Part shown: piece by piece, positions 1 to 7,969 of the stretch
How positions within the stretch are numbered: position 1 is the first letter of the stretch
How the letters are laid out: every line of letters starts with the position of its first letter
NCBI RefSeq assembly: GCF_023555495.1
Contig: NZ_JALCZO010000002.1
Span: 602,935-666,934, forward strand
DNA: 64,000 nt
Reading direction: 5' to 3'
Source of the DNA: Polaribacter sp. Z022
GTDB taxonomy: Bacteria > Bacteroidota > Bacteroidia > Flavobacteriales > Flavobacteriaceae
Program-made: the position numbers and the translations under genes
Notes under the pieces: model-generated
Database searches by the model: none
What the model was told of the DNA's origin: nothing
What the model saw: the letters and a program-made list of their open reading frames with translations, nothing else

Positions 1-93
1 AGAAGAAGAAAAAAAGATGAGTAAAAGACTATAGTTTTTAGCTTTTAATGAATCAAGAAAAAGAAAAATTTAAAAAAAAACTAATTTAGTAAT

Positions 94-852
94 ATGATGA
101 ATGTATTAATTATTGAAGATGAAAAGCCTGCTGCAAGGAGGCTTAATAGAATGTTAGCAGAACTAAAAATAGAAGTTCAGCAAATGTTGCATTCTGTAGA
201 AGAATCTTTAAACTGGTTACAAAATAATGAACATCCAGATTTAATTTTTTTAGATATTCAACTTTCAGATGGTTTGTCTTTTGAAATTTTTGAAGAAATT
301 GAAGTAAAATCTGCCATCATTTTTACAACTGCTTATGATGAATATGCTTTAAAAGCATTTAAATTAAATAGTATAGATTATTTACTAAAACCTTTAGATG
401 AAGATGAATTAAGAGTTGCTGTAGATAAATTTAAAGAAAACCAACCAAAACAAGCAGATGTTCAAGTAAATATAGAAGACATTAGAAAGTTGTTGGTAAA
501 TCCAGTTGATAGAAAATTTAAAAAGAGATTAACTATAAAAGTTGGTCAGCATATTAAAATTATTCCAATAGATGAAGTAGAGTGTTTTTACAGCGAAAAT
601 AAATCTACATACATACACACAATAGAAAACAGAAATTATTTATTAGATCATTCTTTAGAAAACTGGCAAGAACAATTAGATCCAGAACAATTTTTTAGAG
701 TAAACAGAACATTTATAGTACATATAAACGCTATAAAAGATATAATAGCCTATTCTAATTCTCGTTTAAAACTGATCTTAAACTCATATAATGATTCAGA
801 AATAATTGTAAGTAGAGAACGTGTAAAAGACTTTAAAAACTGGATTGACTAA
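94..852 (+). CDS. LytTR-family response regulator
   Basis: A 252-residue two-component response regulator. Residues 1-115 are a receiver domain: acidic pocket IIEDE near residue 8, phosphoacceptor Asp54 in LIFLDIQL, switch Thr in FTTAYDEYA, and Lys99 in LLKPLDEDE. Residues about 143-250 are a LytTR DNA-binding domain (IKIIPIDEVECFYSENK; FRVNRTFIVH). Family knowledge: such regulators pair with a LytS/His_kinase-type sensor, usually encoded just upstream. Here only about 90 bases precede the gene, so any partner lies outside the window. The start is the first of two adjacent ATGs (94 and 97); either is possible. A hairpin at 871-894 probably ends the transcript. Confidence 0.93.
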   Translation: MMNVLIIEDEKPAARRLNRMLAELKIEVQQMLHSVEESLNWLQNNEHPDLIFLDIQLSDGLSFEIFEEIEVKSAIIFTTAYDEYALKAFKLNSIDYLLKPLDEDELRVAVDKFKENQPKQADVQVNIEDIRKLLVNPVDRKFKKRLTIKVGQHIKIIPIDEVECFYSENKSTYIHTIENRNYLLDHSLENWQEQLDPEQFFRVNRTFIVHINAIKDIIAYSNSRLKLILNSYNDSEIIVSRERVKDFKNWID

Positions 853-870
853 CGCAGTTAGTTTTTGTAT

Positions 871-894
871 TTATCATTTTTTATAAAATGATAA
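871..894 (+). terminator. Probable terminator of the LytTR regulator gene
   Basis: Perfect 10-bp inverted repeat (TTATCATTTT / AAAATGATAA) with a 4-nt loop, 19 bases after the stop codon and followed by a T-rich stretch. The stem is very AT-rich, so it may be weak. Confidence 0.5.
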
Positions 895-1074
895 TTAAGT
901 TTGTTTTTAACTTATTTTCTGATAACTTCACTAACTTCATAAATAACGAATTAAAACTCGATGATTTACGAGAACAAGTTTCCAAACTTACTTGTAAAAA
1001 CAATTTTCTAACAAAATCAACAAATAATTTTACAACTCTTAAACTTTGATTATTTTTATCAAAATTTAAGAAGG

Positions 1075-2646
1075 ATGAGTCAGAAGGAAGAATTTTTTGA
1101 ATACATTAATAACGGTTATAAAACCAAAGGAGATTTTTTAGAGTTAGGAGCAGCCATGTTAGGCGAAGAAACTATTACAAATGCTATTGTAAAAGTTCCT
1201 TTAAAAACTTTAAACAGACATGGTTTAATTGCTGGTGCAACAGGTACTGGTAAAACTAAAACGTTACAAGTATTAGCAGAAAACTTATCAGATAAAGGAG
1301 TTCCTGTTTTATTAATGGATATTAAAGGAGATTTATCTGGTTTAGCAAAAGCAAGTCCTGGGCATGCAAAAATAGACGAACGTCATACAAAAATTGGTTT
1401 TCCTTTTACAGCTAAAAAATTCCCAATAGAAGTTCTTACAATTTCTGAACAAGATGGAACAAGATTACGTGCAACTATTTCAGAATTCGGACCTGTTTTA
1501 TTATCAAGAATTTTAGATTTAACAGAAACTCAAAGTGGAATTGTTGCTATTATTTTTAAATATTGTGATGACAATAAATTACCACTTTTAGATATAAAAG
1601 ATTTTAAAAAAGTTTTACAGTTTGTAACCAATGAAGGTAAAGAAGAAATTCAGAATGAATATGGAAGAATTTCTACAGCAAGTACAGGTGCAATTTTGCG
1701 TAAAATTATTGAAATAGAACAACAAGGTGGCGATTTGTTTTTTGGAGAAAAATCTTTTGATGTAGAAGATTTAACTAGAGTAGATGAAGATGGAAAAGGA
1801 ATTATTTCTGTTTTACGTTTAACAGATATACAAGACAAACCAAAGTTGTTTTCTACATTTATGCTGCAACTATTAGCCGAAGTTTATGAAACTTTTCCAG
1901 AACAAGGAGATAGTGATAAACCAGAGCTAATTATTTTTATAGATGAAGCTCACTTAGTTTTTGAGCAAGCCTCAAAAGCATTATTAAGTCAGATAGAAAG
2001 TATTGTAAAGTTAATACGTTCTAAAGGTATAGGGCTGTACTTTGTAACACAAAACCCTAAAGATGTGCCAGAAGATATTTTAGCACAATTAGGTTTAAAA
2101 GTACAACATGCGTTAAGAGCATTTACTGCAAAAGATAGAAAAGCTATTAAGTTAGCAGCAGAAAACTATCCAGATTCTGAGTATTATGATACCAAAGAAG
2201 TATTAACACAATTAGGTATAGGAGAAGCATTTGTATCTGTTTTAAACGAAAAAGGAATTCCAACTCCACTAGCAAGAACCATGTTACGTGCTCCAATGAG
2301 TAGAATGGATATTCTTACAGACAAAGAATTAAAAAATGTAATAAACAACTCTCGTTTATATTACAAATACAATGAAAATTTAGATAGAGATAGTGCTTAT
2401 GAGTTGCTAAATTCTAAAATTGATAAAATTAATAAAGCAGAAGAAAAAGCCATAAAACAAGCAGCAGATAAAAAAGAAAGAGAAAAAAGAGCAAAAGAAA
2501 AAGAGAAAGAAAGACAAAGAGAAGCAAAAGCATCTAGAACTTCATCTAGAAGAAGAAGTACAAGACAAAACCCAATAGTAAAAGTTTTAACAAGTGCAAC
2601 TTTTATTAGAGCAGCTTTCGGAATCTTAAAAAAAGTATTGAAATAA
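1075..2646 (+). CDS. HerA/YjgR-like P-loop ATPase (DUF853 family)
   Basis: A 523-residue cytoplasmic FtsK/HerA-superfamily ATPase of the DUF853 (E. coli YjgR) type. Walker A is GATGTGKT at residues 54-61, followed by LLMDIKGDLSG, a hallmark of this family. Walker B is LIIFIDEAHLVF near residues 285-295, and FVTQNPKDVPEDIL is a conserved downstream motif. After about residue 445 the chain turns into a highly charged Lys/Glu/Arg coiled-coil-like tail (KEREKRAKEKEKERQRE) ending in a hydrophobic C-terminus. The physiological role of the family is not established. It stands alone on its strand, 45 bases before a lipoprotein gene, and they may be cotranscribed. The AAGAAGG just before the ATG looks like a ribosome site. 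Confidence 0.92.
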   Translation: MSQKEEFFEYINNGYKTKGDFLELGAAMLGEETITNAIVKVPLKTLNRHGLIAGATGTGKTKTLQVLAENLSDKGVPVLLMDIKGDLSGLAKASPGHAKIDERHTKIGFPFTAKKFPIEVLTISEQDGTRLRATISEFGPVLLSRILDLTETQSGIVAIIFKYCDDNKLPLLDIKDFKKVLQFVTNEGKEEIQNEYGRISTASTGAILRKIIEIEQQGGDLFFGEKSFDVEDLTRVDEDGKGIISVLRLTDIQDKPKLFSTFMLQLLAEVYETFPEQGDSDKPELIIFIDEAHLVFEQASKALLSQIESIVKLIRSKGIGLYFVTQNPKDVPEDILAQLGLKVQHALRAFTAKDRKAIKLAAENYPDSEYYDTKEVLTQLGIGEAFVSVLNEKGIPTPLARTMLRAPMSRMDILTDKELKNVINNSRLYYKYNENLDRDSAYELLNSKIDKINKAEEKAIKQAADKKEREKRAKEKEKERQREAKASRTSSRRRSTRQNPIVKVLTSATFIRAAFGILKKVLK

Positions 2647-2691
2647 CAAATCACAAAAAAGAACGTTTAAATAACGAACAAAACCAATAAA

Positions 2692-3258
2692 ATGATTAAA
2701 AAAAATATCTTACCACTACTATTAATTGCATTTTCATTATTAATCGTTAGCTGTAGTAACAGTAATAAATTTAAAATAGAAAAAGGAAAAGTAGGAGCAT
2801 TAACAACAAAAACAACCATACAAGAATTAAATACAATTTTTAAAAACGATTCTATTGTAAGTAATTTAAGCGAAGGTGCTCAAGGAGAAAATTATTTTCA
2901 AGAAGATGATGAGTATTTTATTTATGAAAAAGGAGGTAAGTTACTGTTAAAAATAATGCCTAAAGAGCAGTTAGATTCTACATCAACTATAAAAAGTGTA
3001 GAAATACATGATGTACGTTTTAAAACAGAATCTGGCATTACATTAAACTCTAGTTTTTCAGAAATTAATGCCAACAACAACATTAATAGAGTAGAATCTA
3101 CATTAAGATCTGCAACGTTGTTTTTAGACAATTTAAACACAACTATTACTATAGACAATGAAGAATTAGGATTAAAAGAATTTAATACTCAAAAAGTATC
3201 TAAAGAACAAATTCCTGATTTAGCTAAAATGAAATCGTTTGTAGTTTGGTTTAATTAG
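2692..3258 (+). CDS. Hypothetical lipoprotein
   Basis: A 188-residue predicted lipoprotein. A hydrophobic N-terminus ends in a lipobox (LLIVSC, Cys21) followed by SNSNKFKIEKG. I recognise no named domain. The mature part is rich in Lys, Asn and Thr, alternates predicted strands, and contains TKTTIQELNTIFKND and YEKGGKLLLKIMPKEQ, which suggests a small soluble periplasmic or surface beta-sheet protein. It lies 45 bases downstream of the DUF853 ATPase on the same strand. Its stop codon abuts the structured intergenic element at 3258-3427. Confidence 0.75.
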   Translation: MIKKNILPLLLIAFSLLIVSCSNSNKFKIEKGKVGALTTKTTIQELNTIFKNDSIVSNLSEGAQGENYFQEDDEYFIYEKGGKLLLKIMPKEQLDSTSTIKSVEIHDVRFKTESGITLNSSFSEINANNNINRVESTLRSATLFLDNLNTTITIDNEELGLKEFNTQKVSKEQIPDLAKMKSFVVWFN

Positions 3259-3427
3259 GGCGTATTTTGTTCGTTTTATTTTAAAACAAAACCGCGCTTT
3301 CCATTATATCTTTTTATGCTGTAAAAGTTCAGTATTCTAAAAAACACTTATCTAATAAATACAAATTTGCTATTTTATTTAATAAGTGTTTTTAGCATAA
3401 AAAGGATGCCATTTCAATCGCTTACGC
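3258..3427 (+). repeat. Structured intergenic element, Bacteroidota repeat / flavo-1-like RNA candidate
   Basis: Begins GGGCGTA immediately after a stop codon and ends CTTACGC, so GCGTA (3260-3264) can pair with TACGC (3423-3427). Inside is a second long pairing: TTTTTATGCT (3311-3320) with AGCATAAAAA (3394-3403), continued by AACACTTA (left arm, ending about 3350) with TAAGTGTT (3383-3390). The segments CGCGCTTTCC, ATATCTTTTT and AAAAAGGATGCC...TTCAATCGCTTACGC match from memory a recurrent intergenic repeat in Flavobacteria and other Bacteroidota; it may correspond to the Rfam flavo-1 RNA. That identity is unverified. No ORF lies inside. Confidence 0.55.
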
Positions 3428-3440
3428 AAAACCAATTAGT

Positions 3441-3809
3441 ATGAAGAAAAAATATTCAATTCAGAAAGCTCCATTTATAGTACCAACAACAGATGGAAAA
3501 TTAATAGAAGAGCATTTTGGCAATGCTACAGATAATAATTCTCAAATAAGTATTGCTCATATGAATGCACCATCTGGTTGGAGTGAGCCTTTTCAAACTC
3601 CAGAGTTTGATGAATATACTTATATAATTAAAGGTAAAAAGCAATTTATAATAGAAGGAGAAACTGTTGTTTTAGAAGCAGGACAATCTATAAAAATTGA
3701 AAAACATACCAGAGTACAATACTCTAATCCCTTTAAAGAACCTTGTGATTATTTAGCAATTTGTTTACCTGCTTTTTCTATAGATTTGGTAAATAGAGAA
3801 GAAGATTAA
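3441..3809 (+). CDS. Cupin-domain protein
   Basis: A 122-residue single-domain cupin. The first conserved stretch (PEFDEYTYIIKGKKQF, about residues 54-69) keeps the Glu and the Gly turn but lacks the usual HxH pair. The second (GQSIKIEKHTRVQYSN) keeps the His. Metal binding may therefore be altered or absent. There is no signal peptide, so it is cytoplasmic; the substrate cannot be told. Its 3' end overlaps the convergent TIGR02206 gene by 4 bases. It starts 13 bases after the structured element, which could act as its 5' leader. Confidence 0.8.
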   Translation: MKKKYSIQKAPFIVPTTDGKLIEEHFGNATDNNSQISIAHMNAPSGWSEPFQTPEFDEYTYIIKGKKQFIIEGETVVLEAGQSIKIEKHTRVQYSNPFKEPCDYLAICLPAFSIDLVNREED

Positions 3810-4510
3810 ACCTTTTTTCTTGTTAAATAAAAAGGTAAGTATAAAATTAAAAAGTAAGGAATTACAATTAATTCTACTATAAAAATATAATTAGGCCAAT
3901 CACCAAAAACGTCTAATAAAGTAGCGCCATTTGGTTTTCTATTTGTGTAAAAATAATTTGATCCAAGAAAACTGTTTACAACAAACATAAGTAACATATA
4001 TGCTTGCATTCCTATAAAAGCTTTAAAAACACTTTTTAAAGTAGGTCTCATTTTATAAACAAATGTAGCATACATCATAAAAGCAATTAAACCTGCATGC
4101 ACATACCAATATCTAAAAAAAGCAAAGTTTAAAAAACTATATTCTGTAGGTGTTATTAAAGAATGCATAGTGCCTGCAAGTATTAAAAACAGTAAAACTT
4201 CGTAATAAATGTGCTTTTTAGAAACCGAAATAAAAGGTAATAATAAAGCCATAAAATTGCACAAATGAAGAGGTAAATCTGTTTCTGCATGGTAACCATC
4301 TTTAATAACATTAATATAAGTACCAAAAACAACCATTAAAGAAATAGAAAAAGCAAATATATTTCCAATTCTATCTTGTTTTTTAATTGATTGTTTTTTA
4401 GCCCAATTAATTAATAATGTTCCTAAAATAAAACAACAAAAAACTACAAGTAAATGTTGTAATGAAAAAGGAGTAAAATCAGAATTGTTTTTTAAGAAAA
4501 AGTCGTTCAA
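3806..4510 (-). CDS. TIGR02206 (YwaF-like) integral membrane protein
   Basis: A 234-residue protein with about seven hydrophobic segments. The motif DLPLHLCNFMALLLPF (around residues 79-94), with GYHAETDLP before it and FLNFAFFRYWYVHAG near the middle, matches the TIGR02206/YwaF family of seven-helix membrane proteins. Function is unknown for the family. It is a single gene on the minus strand, convergent with the cupin gene (4-base overlap) and 85 bases downstream of folD, from which it is separated by a strong terminator. It is probably transcribed separately from folD. Confidence 0.82.
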   Translation of the reverse strand: MNDFFLKNNSDFTPFSLQHLLVVFCCFILGTLLINWAKKQSIKKQDRIGNIFAFSISLMVVFGTYINVIKDGYHAETDLPLHLCNFMALLLPFISVSKKHIYYEVLLFLILAGTMHSLITPTEYSFLNFAFFRYWYVHAGLIAFMMYATFVYKMRPTLKSVFKAFIGMQAYMLLMFVVNSFLGSNYFYTNRKPNGATLLDVFGDWPNYIFIVELIVIPYFLILYLPFYLTRKKV

Positions 4511-4532
4511 TTGTATTTTGTTATTTCTGCAA

Positions 4533-4570
4533 TATAAAAAAAACGAGCTAATTAAAAATTAACTCGTTTT
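4533..4570 (-). terminator. Rho-independent terminator after folD
   Basis: Stem AAAACGAG (4540-4547) with CTCGTTTT (4563-4570), extended by TAATT/AATTA with one mismatch. Read on the minus strand it is followed by an eight-U run (complement of the A-run at 4536-4543), placing it just beyond the end of folD. Confidence 0.8.
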
Positions 4571-4595
4571 ATTGTAAAATATTTATTACTGAATA

Positions 4596-5471
4596 CTAGC
4601 TATTTCTTTGGCAAGCTAATAAAGTGTTTTTTAATAACATTGCAATAGTCATTGGTCCAACTCCACCAGGAACAGGTGTAATAAAATCAGATTTTTTAGC
4701 AACCTCTTCAAAAGCAACATCACCAACCAATCTAAATCCGCTTTTTTTGCTAGAATCTGGTAAACGTGTAATTCCTACATCAATAACTGTTACATTATCT
4801 TTAACCATATCTGCTTTTAAAAACTCAGGAATTCCAATAGCAGCAATAACAATATCTGCTTGTAAAGTAATTTCTTTTAAGTTTTTAGTTCTACTATGGC
4901 ACATAGTTACTGTGGCATTACCAACTTTTCTTTTTTGCGCTAATAAAATACTCATTGGGCTTCCTACAATATGACTTCTTCCTAAAACAACAACATGTTT
5001 TCCAGAAGTTTCAACATTATATCTTTCTAACAATTCTAAAATTCCGAAAGGAGTAGCAGAGATAAATGTAGGTAAGTTTAACGCCATTTTTCCAACGTTA
5101 GTTGGGTGAAAACCATCTACATCTTTATCTGGATCTATAGCCATTAATACTTTTTGTTCATCTATATGTTTTGGTAATGGAAGTTGAACAATAAAACCAT
5201 CTATATCTTTATCTATATTAAGAATTGCAATTTCATTTAACAATTCTTCTTCTGTTGTTTCTTCTGGTAACCTTAATAAAGTAGATTCAAAACCAACTCT
5301 TTCGCAAGCTTTTACTTTAGCATTAACATAAGTAATACTTGCACCATCATTACCTACAATTACTGCAGCTAAGTGTGGTGTTTTGTTACCTCTATCTTTT
5401 AAATCTCTAACTTCTAAAGCAATTTCTTCTTTAATTTCTGCAGAAGTTTTTTTTCCGTCTAATAAAATCAT
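4596..5471 (-). CDS. folD: Bifunctional methylenetetrahydrofolate dehydrogenase / methenyl-THF cyclohydrolase
   Basis: FolD, 291 residues, the usual family length. It interconverts 5,10-methylene-, methenyl- and 10-formyl-THF with NADP, supplying one-carbon units in the cytosol. Visible motifs: catalytic Tyr48 and Lys52 in [27 protein letters not shown], the NADP-binding [24 protein letters not shown], and C-terminal [18 protein letters not shown]. It lies downstream of ffh on the same strand, but terminators follow both genes, so they are probably separate transcripts. Confidence 0.97.
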   Translation of the reverse strand: MILLDGKKTSAEIKEEIALEVRDLKDRGNKTPHLAAVIVGNDGASITYVNAKVKACERVGFESTLLRLPEETTEEELLNEIAILNIDKDIDGFIVQLPLPKHIDEQKVLMAIDPDKDVDGFHPTNVGKMALNLPTFISATPFGILELLERYNVETSGKHVVVLGRSHIVGSPMSILLAQKRKVGNATVTMCHSRTKNLKEITLQADIVIAAIGIPEFLKADMVKDNVTVIDVGITRLPDSSKKSGFRLVGDVAFEEVAKKSDFITPVPGGVGPMTIAMLLKNTLLACQRNS

Positions 5472-5500
5472 TTTGTTGTTATGTGTTGTTTTATAGAATA

Positions 5501-5528
5501 AAAAAAAGATAAACGTGCGTTTATCTTT
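5501..5528 (-). terminator. Rho-independent terminator after ffh
   Basis: Perfect inverted repeat AAAGATAAACG (5505-5515) / CGTTTATCTTT (5518-5528), so the real loop is CGUGCG or similar. On the minus strand a U-run follows. It sits between ffh and folD. Confidence 0.8.
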
Positions 5529-5539
5529 CTTTTTAATTT

Positions 5540-6868
5540 TTATTGCATTCCTTTCATCATTTGCATCATTTTTCGGCCACCACCACCTTGCATCATTTTC
5601 ATCATTTTGCTCATTTGGTTAAATTGTTTCATTAATTGATTAACCTCTTGAATAGATGTTCCAGAACCTTTTGCTATTCTTTTCTTTCTACTTGCATTTA
5701 TACTTGTTGGTGTACTTCTTTCTAATGGTGTCATAGAATGAATAATTGCTTCAATTCCTTTAAAAGCATCATCATCTATATCTACATCTTTCATTGCTTT
5801 ACCAGCACCAGGAATCATACCAACTAAGTCTTTCATGCTTCCCATCTTTTTAATTTGTTGAATCTGACTTAAAAAGTCATCAAAACCAAATTGATTTTTA
5901 GCAATTTTCTTTTGTAGTTTTCTAGCTTCTTCTTCATCATATTGATCTTGTGCTCTTTCTACTAAAGAAACAACATCTCCCATTCCAAGAATACGATCTG
6001 CCATTCTATCTGGATGGAAAATATCTATAGCATCCATTTTTTCTCCAGTACCAATAAATTTAATTGGTTTGTCTACAACAGATTTAATAGATAATGCAGC
6101 TCCACCACGTGTATCACCATCTAATTTTGTTAGAACAACTCCATCAAAATTTAAGATGTCATTAAAGGCTTTTGCAGTATTAACAGCATCTTGACCTGTC
6201 ATAGAATCTACAACAAATAAAGTTTCTTGTGGGGTAACAGCTTTATGAATATTAGAAATTTCTGTCATCATTTCTTCATCAACTGCTAAACGACCAGCTG
6301 TATCAATAATAACTACATTTTTTCCATTAGCTTTTGCATGTTTTATGGCATTCTGAGAAATTTCTACAGGATTGTTATTACCAACTTCTGCATAAACTTC
6401 TACACCAATTTGCTCTCCAACAACTTGTAATTGATTAATGGCTGCAGGTCTATAAACATCACAACCAACTAATAATACTTGTTTAGACTTTTTATTTTTT
6501 AAAAAGTTTGCTAATTTTCCTGAAAAAGTTGTTTTACCAGAACCTTGTAAACCAGACATTAATATTACTGTTGGAGACCCAGCAAGGTTAACACCTACAG
6601 TTTCTCCACCCATTAAATCAGTTAATTCATCTTTAACTAATTTTACCATTAATTGACCAGGGTTTAATGTAGTTAATACATCTTGACCTATGGCTTTTGT
6701 TTGAACTCTTTTAGTGAATTCTTTGGCAATTTTAAAGTTAACATCGGCATTTAGTAACGCTCTTCTTACTTCTTTTAGCGTTTCTGCAACATTTACTTCA
6801 GTAATTTTACCATGACCTTTTAAGGTGTGTAAGGCTTTATCTAATTTTTCACTTAAATTATTAAACAT
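5540..6868 (-). CDS. ffh: Signal recognition particle GTPase Ffh/SRP54
   Basis: Ffh, 442 residues. It binds signal sequences on nascent chains and, with SRP RNA and FtsY, targets them to the membrane. The N-domain spans about residues 1-90. G-domain motifs are G1 GLQGSGKTT (106-114), [15 protein letters not shown] and the GTGEKMD loop. The C-terminal M-domain is Met-rich and contains [18 protein letters not shown] (read here as AKGSGTS) and the tail [18 protein letters not shown]. Length and order are normal. A promoter motif TATATTTG lies 19-33 bases upstream of the start. Confidence 0.98.
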   Translation of the reverse strand: MFNNLSEKLDKALHTLKGHGKITEVNVAETLKEVRRALLNADVNFKIAKEFTKRVQTKAIGQDVLTTLNPGQLMVKLVKDELTDLMGGETVGVNLAGSPTVILMSGLQGSGKTTFSGKLANFLKNKKSKQVLLVGCDVYRPAAINQLQVVGEQIGVEVYAEVGNNNPVEISQNAIKHAKANGKNVVIIDTAGRLAVDEEMMTEISNIHKAVTPQETLFVVDSMTGQDAVNTAKAFNDILNFDGVVLTKLDGDTRGGAALSIKSVVDKPIKFIGTGEKMDAIDIFHPDRMADRILGMGDVVSLVERAQDQYDEEEARKLQKKIAKNQFGFDDFLSQIQQIKKMGSMKDLVGMIPGAGKAMKDVDIDDDAFKGIEAIIHSMTPLERSTPTSINASRKKRIAKGSGTSIQEVNQLMKQFNQMSKMMKMMQGGGGRKMMQMMKGMQ

Positions 6869-6893
6869 AAATTGTGTTCTTTTTTAGGAAGCA

Positions 6894-6901
6894 CAAATAT
6901 A
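6894..6901 (-). promoter_or_regulatory. Bacteroidota -7 element upstream of ffh
   Basis: On the minus strand the sequence reads TATATTTG, matching the Bacteroidota consensus TAnnTTTG, about 26 bases before the ffh ATG. No good TTG -33 element was found at the expected distance. Confidence 0.6.
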
Positions 6902-6944
6902 AGAATTAGAGATGATTTGTAAAGTGATTAGAATAGTTTTTTAC

Positions 6945-7352
6945 TTATTCTGTCTTTAATAATAGAGAAGTAAAGAAGTTTATTAAATGTATAAATGCAG
7001 AGAGCAAGAAAATTAAAAAAGAAATAACAATTATTGAGTTTGAATATTTACTAAAAGAACTTAAAATATTTGGTGTAAATAATAAAATTATAGCTAATAC
7101 TTGAAGTAAAATATGAATAGTAGTAAGCCATTTTTTAGGTGGTTTATCTGCCCAAACTAAAGAAAAATAATTGATACCTATCATTGTAAAATAAATTGCT
7201 GAGAAAATAAAAAAAGGAAAGTAAGGAATAACAAAATATGTTGCTTCTATGCTGATAGTAAATGCATTGTCATTACTAAATAAACTAATGATTATAAATA
7301 TTGGAACCAATCCAAAGAAAAAAAGATGAGGTTTTGATATTATTTTATTCAT
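6945..7352 (-). CDS. Hypothetical membrane protein, four predicted TM helices
   Basis: A 135-residue hydrophobic protein with about four transmembrane segments: residues ~10-25, ~40-65, ~78-96 and ~105-130. Short polar turns such as WADKPPKKW separate helices 2 and 3. I recognise no family with confidence; the helix pattern vaguely recalls small heme-copper-oxidase-like or DUF integral membrane proteins, but no His ligands support that. It is 14 bases downstream of the DinB-fold gene on the same strand, so the two are probably cotranscribed. Confidence 0.65.
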   Translation of the reverse strand: MNKIISKPHLFFFGLVPIFIIISLFSNDNAFTISIEATYFVIPYFPFFIFSAIYFTMIGINYFSLVWADKPPKKWLTTIHILLQVLAIILLFTPNILSSFSKYSNSIIVISFLIFLLSAFIHLINFFTSLLLKTE

Positions 7353-7366
7353 AATTAAAAACCCTT

Positions 7367-7900
7367 TTAATTTTCGCTATAAGTCATCATTAATGTTTCT
7401 GTATGATGTTCTGTATGATGAGCAGTCCACATTATAATTTCTCTAAGGGTCATTTTACCCATTAAAGGATGAGGAATAACAAGCGTATCTAAATTTACAT
7501 CGCTAATTTTATGAAGCTTATATTGTAATTTTTTATTTTGAATTTGCAATTTTGTTAATAAACGCTCTCTATCTTTTAGTAAAGGTTTTTTTAAATTTTG
7601 ATTAAAAACTCTTGCTCTATCTGTGTTTTTAAGTAATTTTTCTTCGTACTTATTTACTATAGTTTTATAATTTCTTGGTTCTCTATTACATAAACCAAAT
7701 TTGTATTTTAGAAAAAACCTAGGATAACTTAAAGCTTTGTTTAAAGCATGTAAACTATTTACTAAATGCAGTATTTGTTGTCCTACTGTCCATTTATTAT
7801 CTGGTCCTTTTTCCCAATTGTTTTTGGGTTGATTGTTTAGCCAATTAAATAATATTTGATGTTTTTTTTCTAGTAAATCTGCTATTTCTTCTTTTGTCAT
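7367..7900 (-). CDS. DinB-superfamily protein
   Basis: A 177-residue four-helix-bundle protein of the DinB/YfiT superfamily. Helix 1 carries QQILHLVNSLHALNKAL, with the first metal-ligand His in the KWTVGQQILH motif. The C-terminal signature is MTLREIIMWTAHHTEHHTE, with the usual pair of ligand histidines in a His-rich HHTEHH. Such proteins bind divalent metal and include thiol-dependent transferases and many of unknown function. No signal peptide is present. It is probably cotranscribed with the membrane protein 14 bases downstream. Confidence 0.8.
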   Translation of the reverse strand: MTKEEIADLLEKKHQILFNWLNNQPKNNWEKGPDNKWTVGQQILHLVNSLHALNKALSYPRFFLKYKFGLCNREPRNYKTIVNKYEEKLLKNTDRARVFNQNLKKPLLKDRERLLTKLQIQNKKLQYKLHKISDVNLDTLVIPHPLMGKMTLREIIMWTAHHTEHHTETLMMTYSEN

Positions 7901-7942
7901 TCTTAATTGATATATTTTGAAAAATACAAAAAAATATTATAC

Positions 7943-7962
7943 TAACTTAATTTCTTAAGTTA
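7943..7962 (-). terminator. Possible terminator at the end of the surface-protein cluster
   Basis: Perfect 8-bp stem TAACTTAA / TTAAGTTA with a 4-nt loop (GAAA on the minus strand), 7 bases after the stop of the 695-aa gene. A T-rich stretch follows about nine bases further on the minus strand. The stem is AT-rich, so termination may be weak. Confidence 0.45.
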
Positions 7963-7969
7963 CACTAGC

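Noticed and set aside
1..93. Open ends of frames and a 13-codon ORF (48-89, MNQEKEKFKKKLI) before the response regulator
   Set aside because: Three frames stop within the first 34 bases and the sequence is too short to call an upstream histidine kinase or a real small gene.
853..1074. Hidden gene between the response regulator and the DUF853 ATPase
   Set aside because: Apart from the terminator hairpin, all frames are broken by frequent stops.
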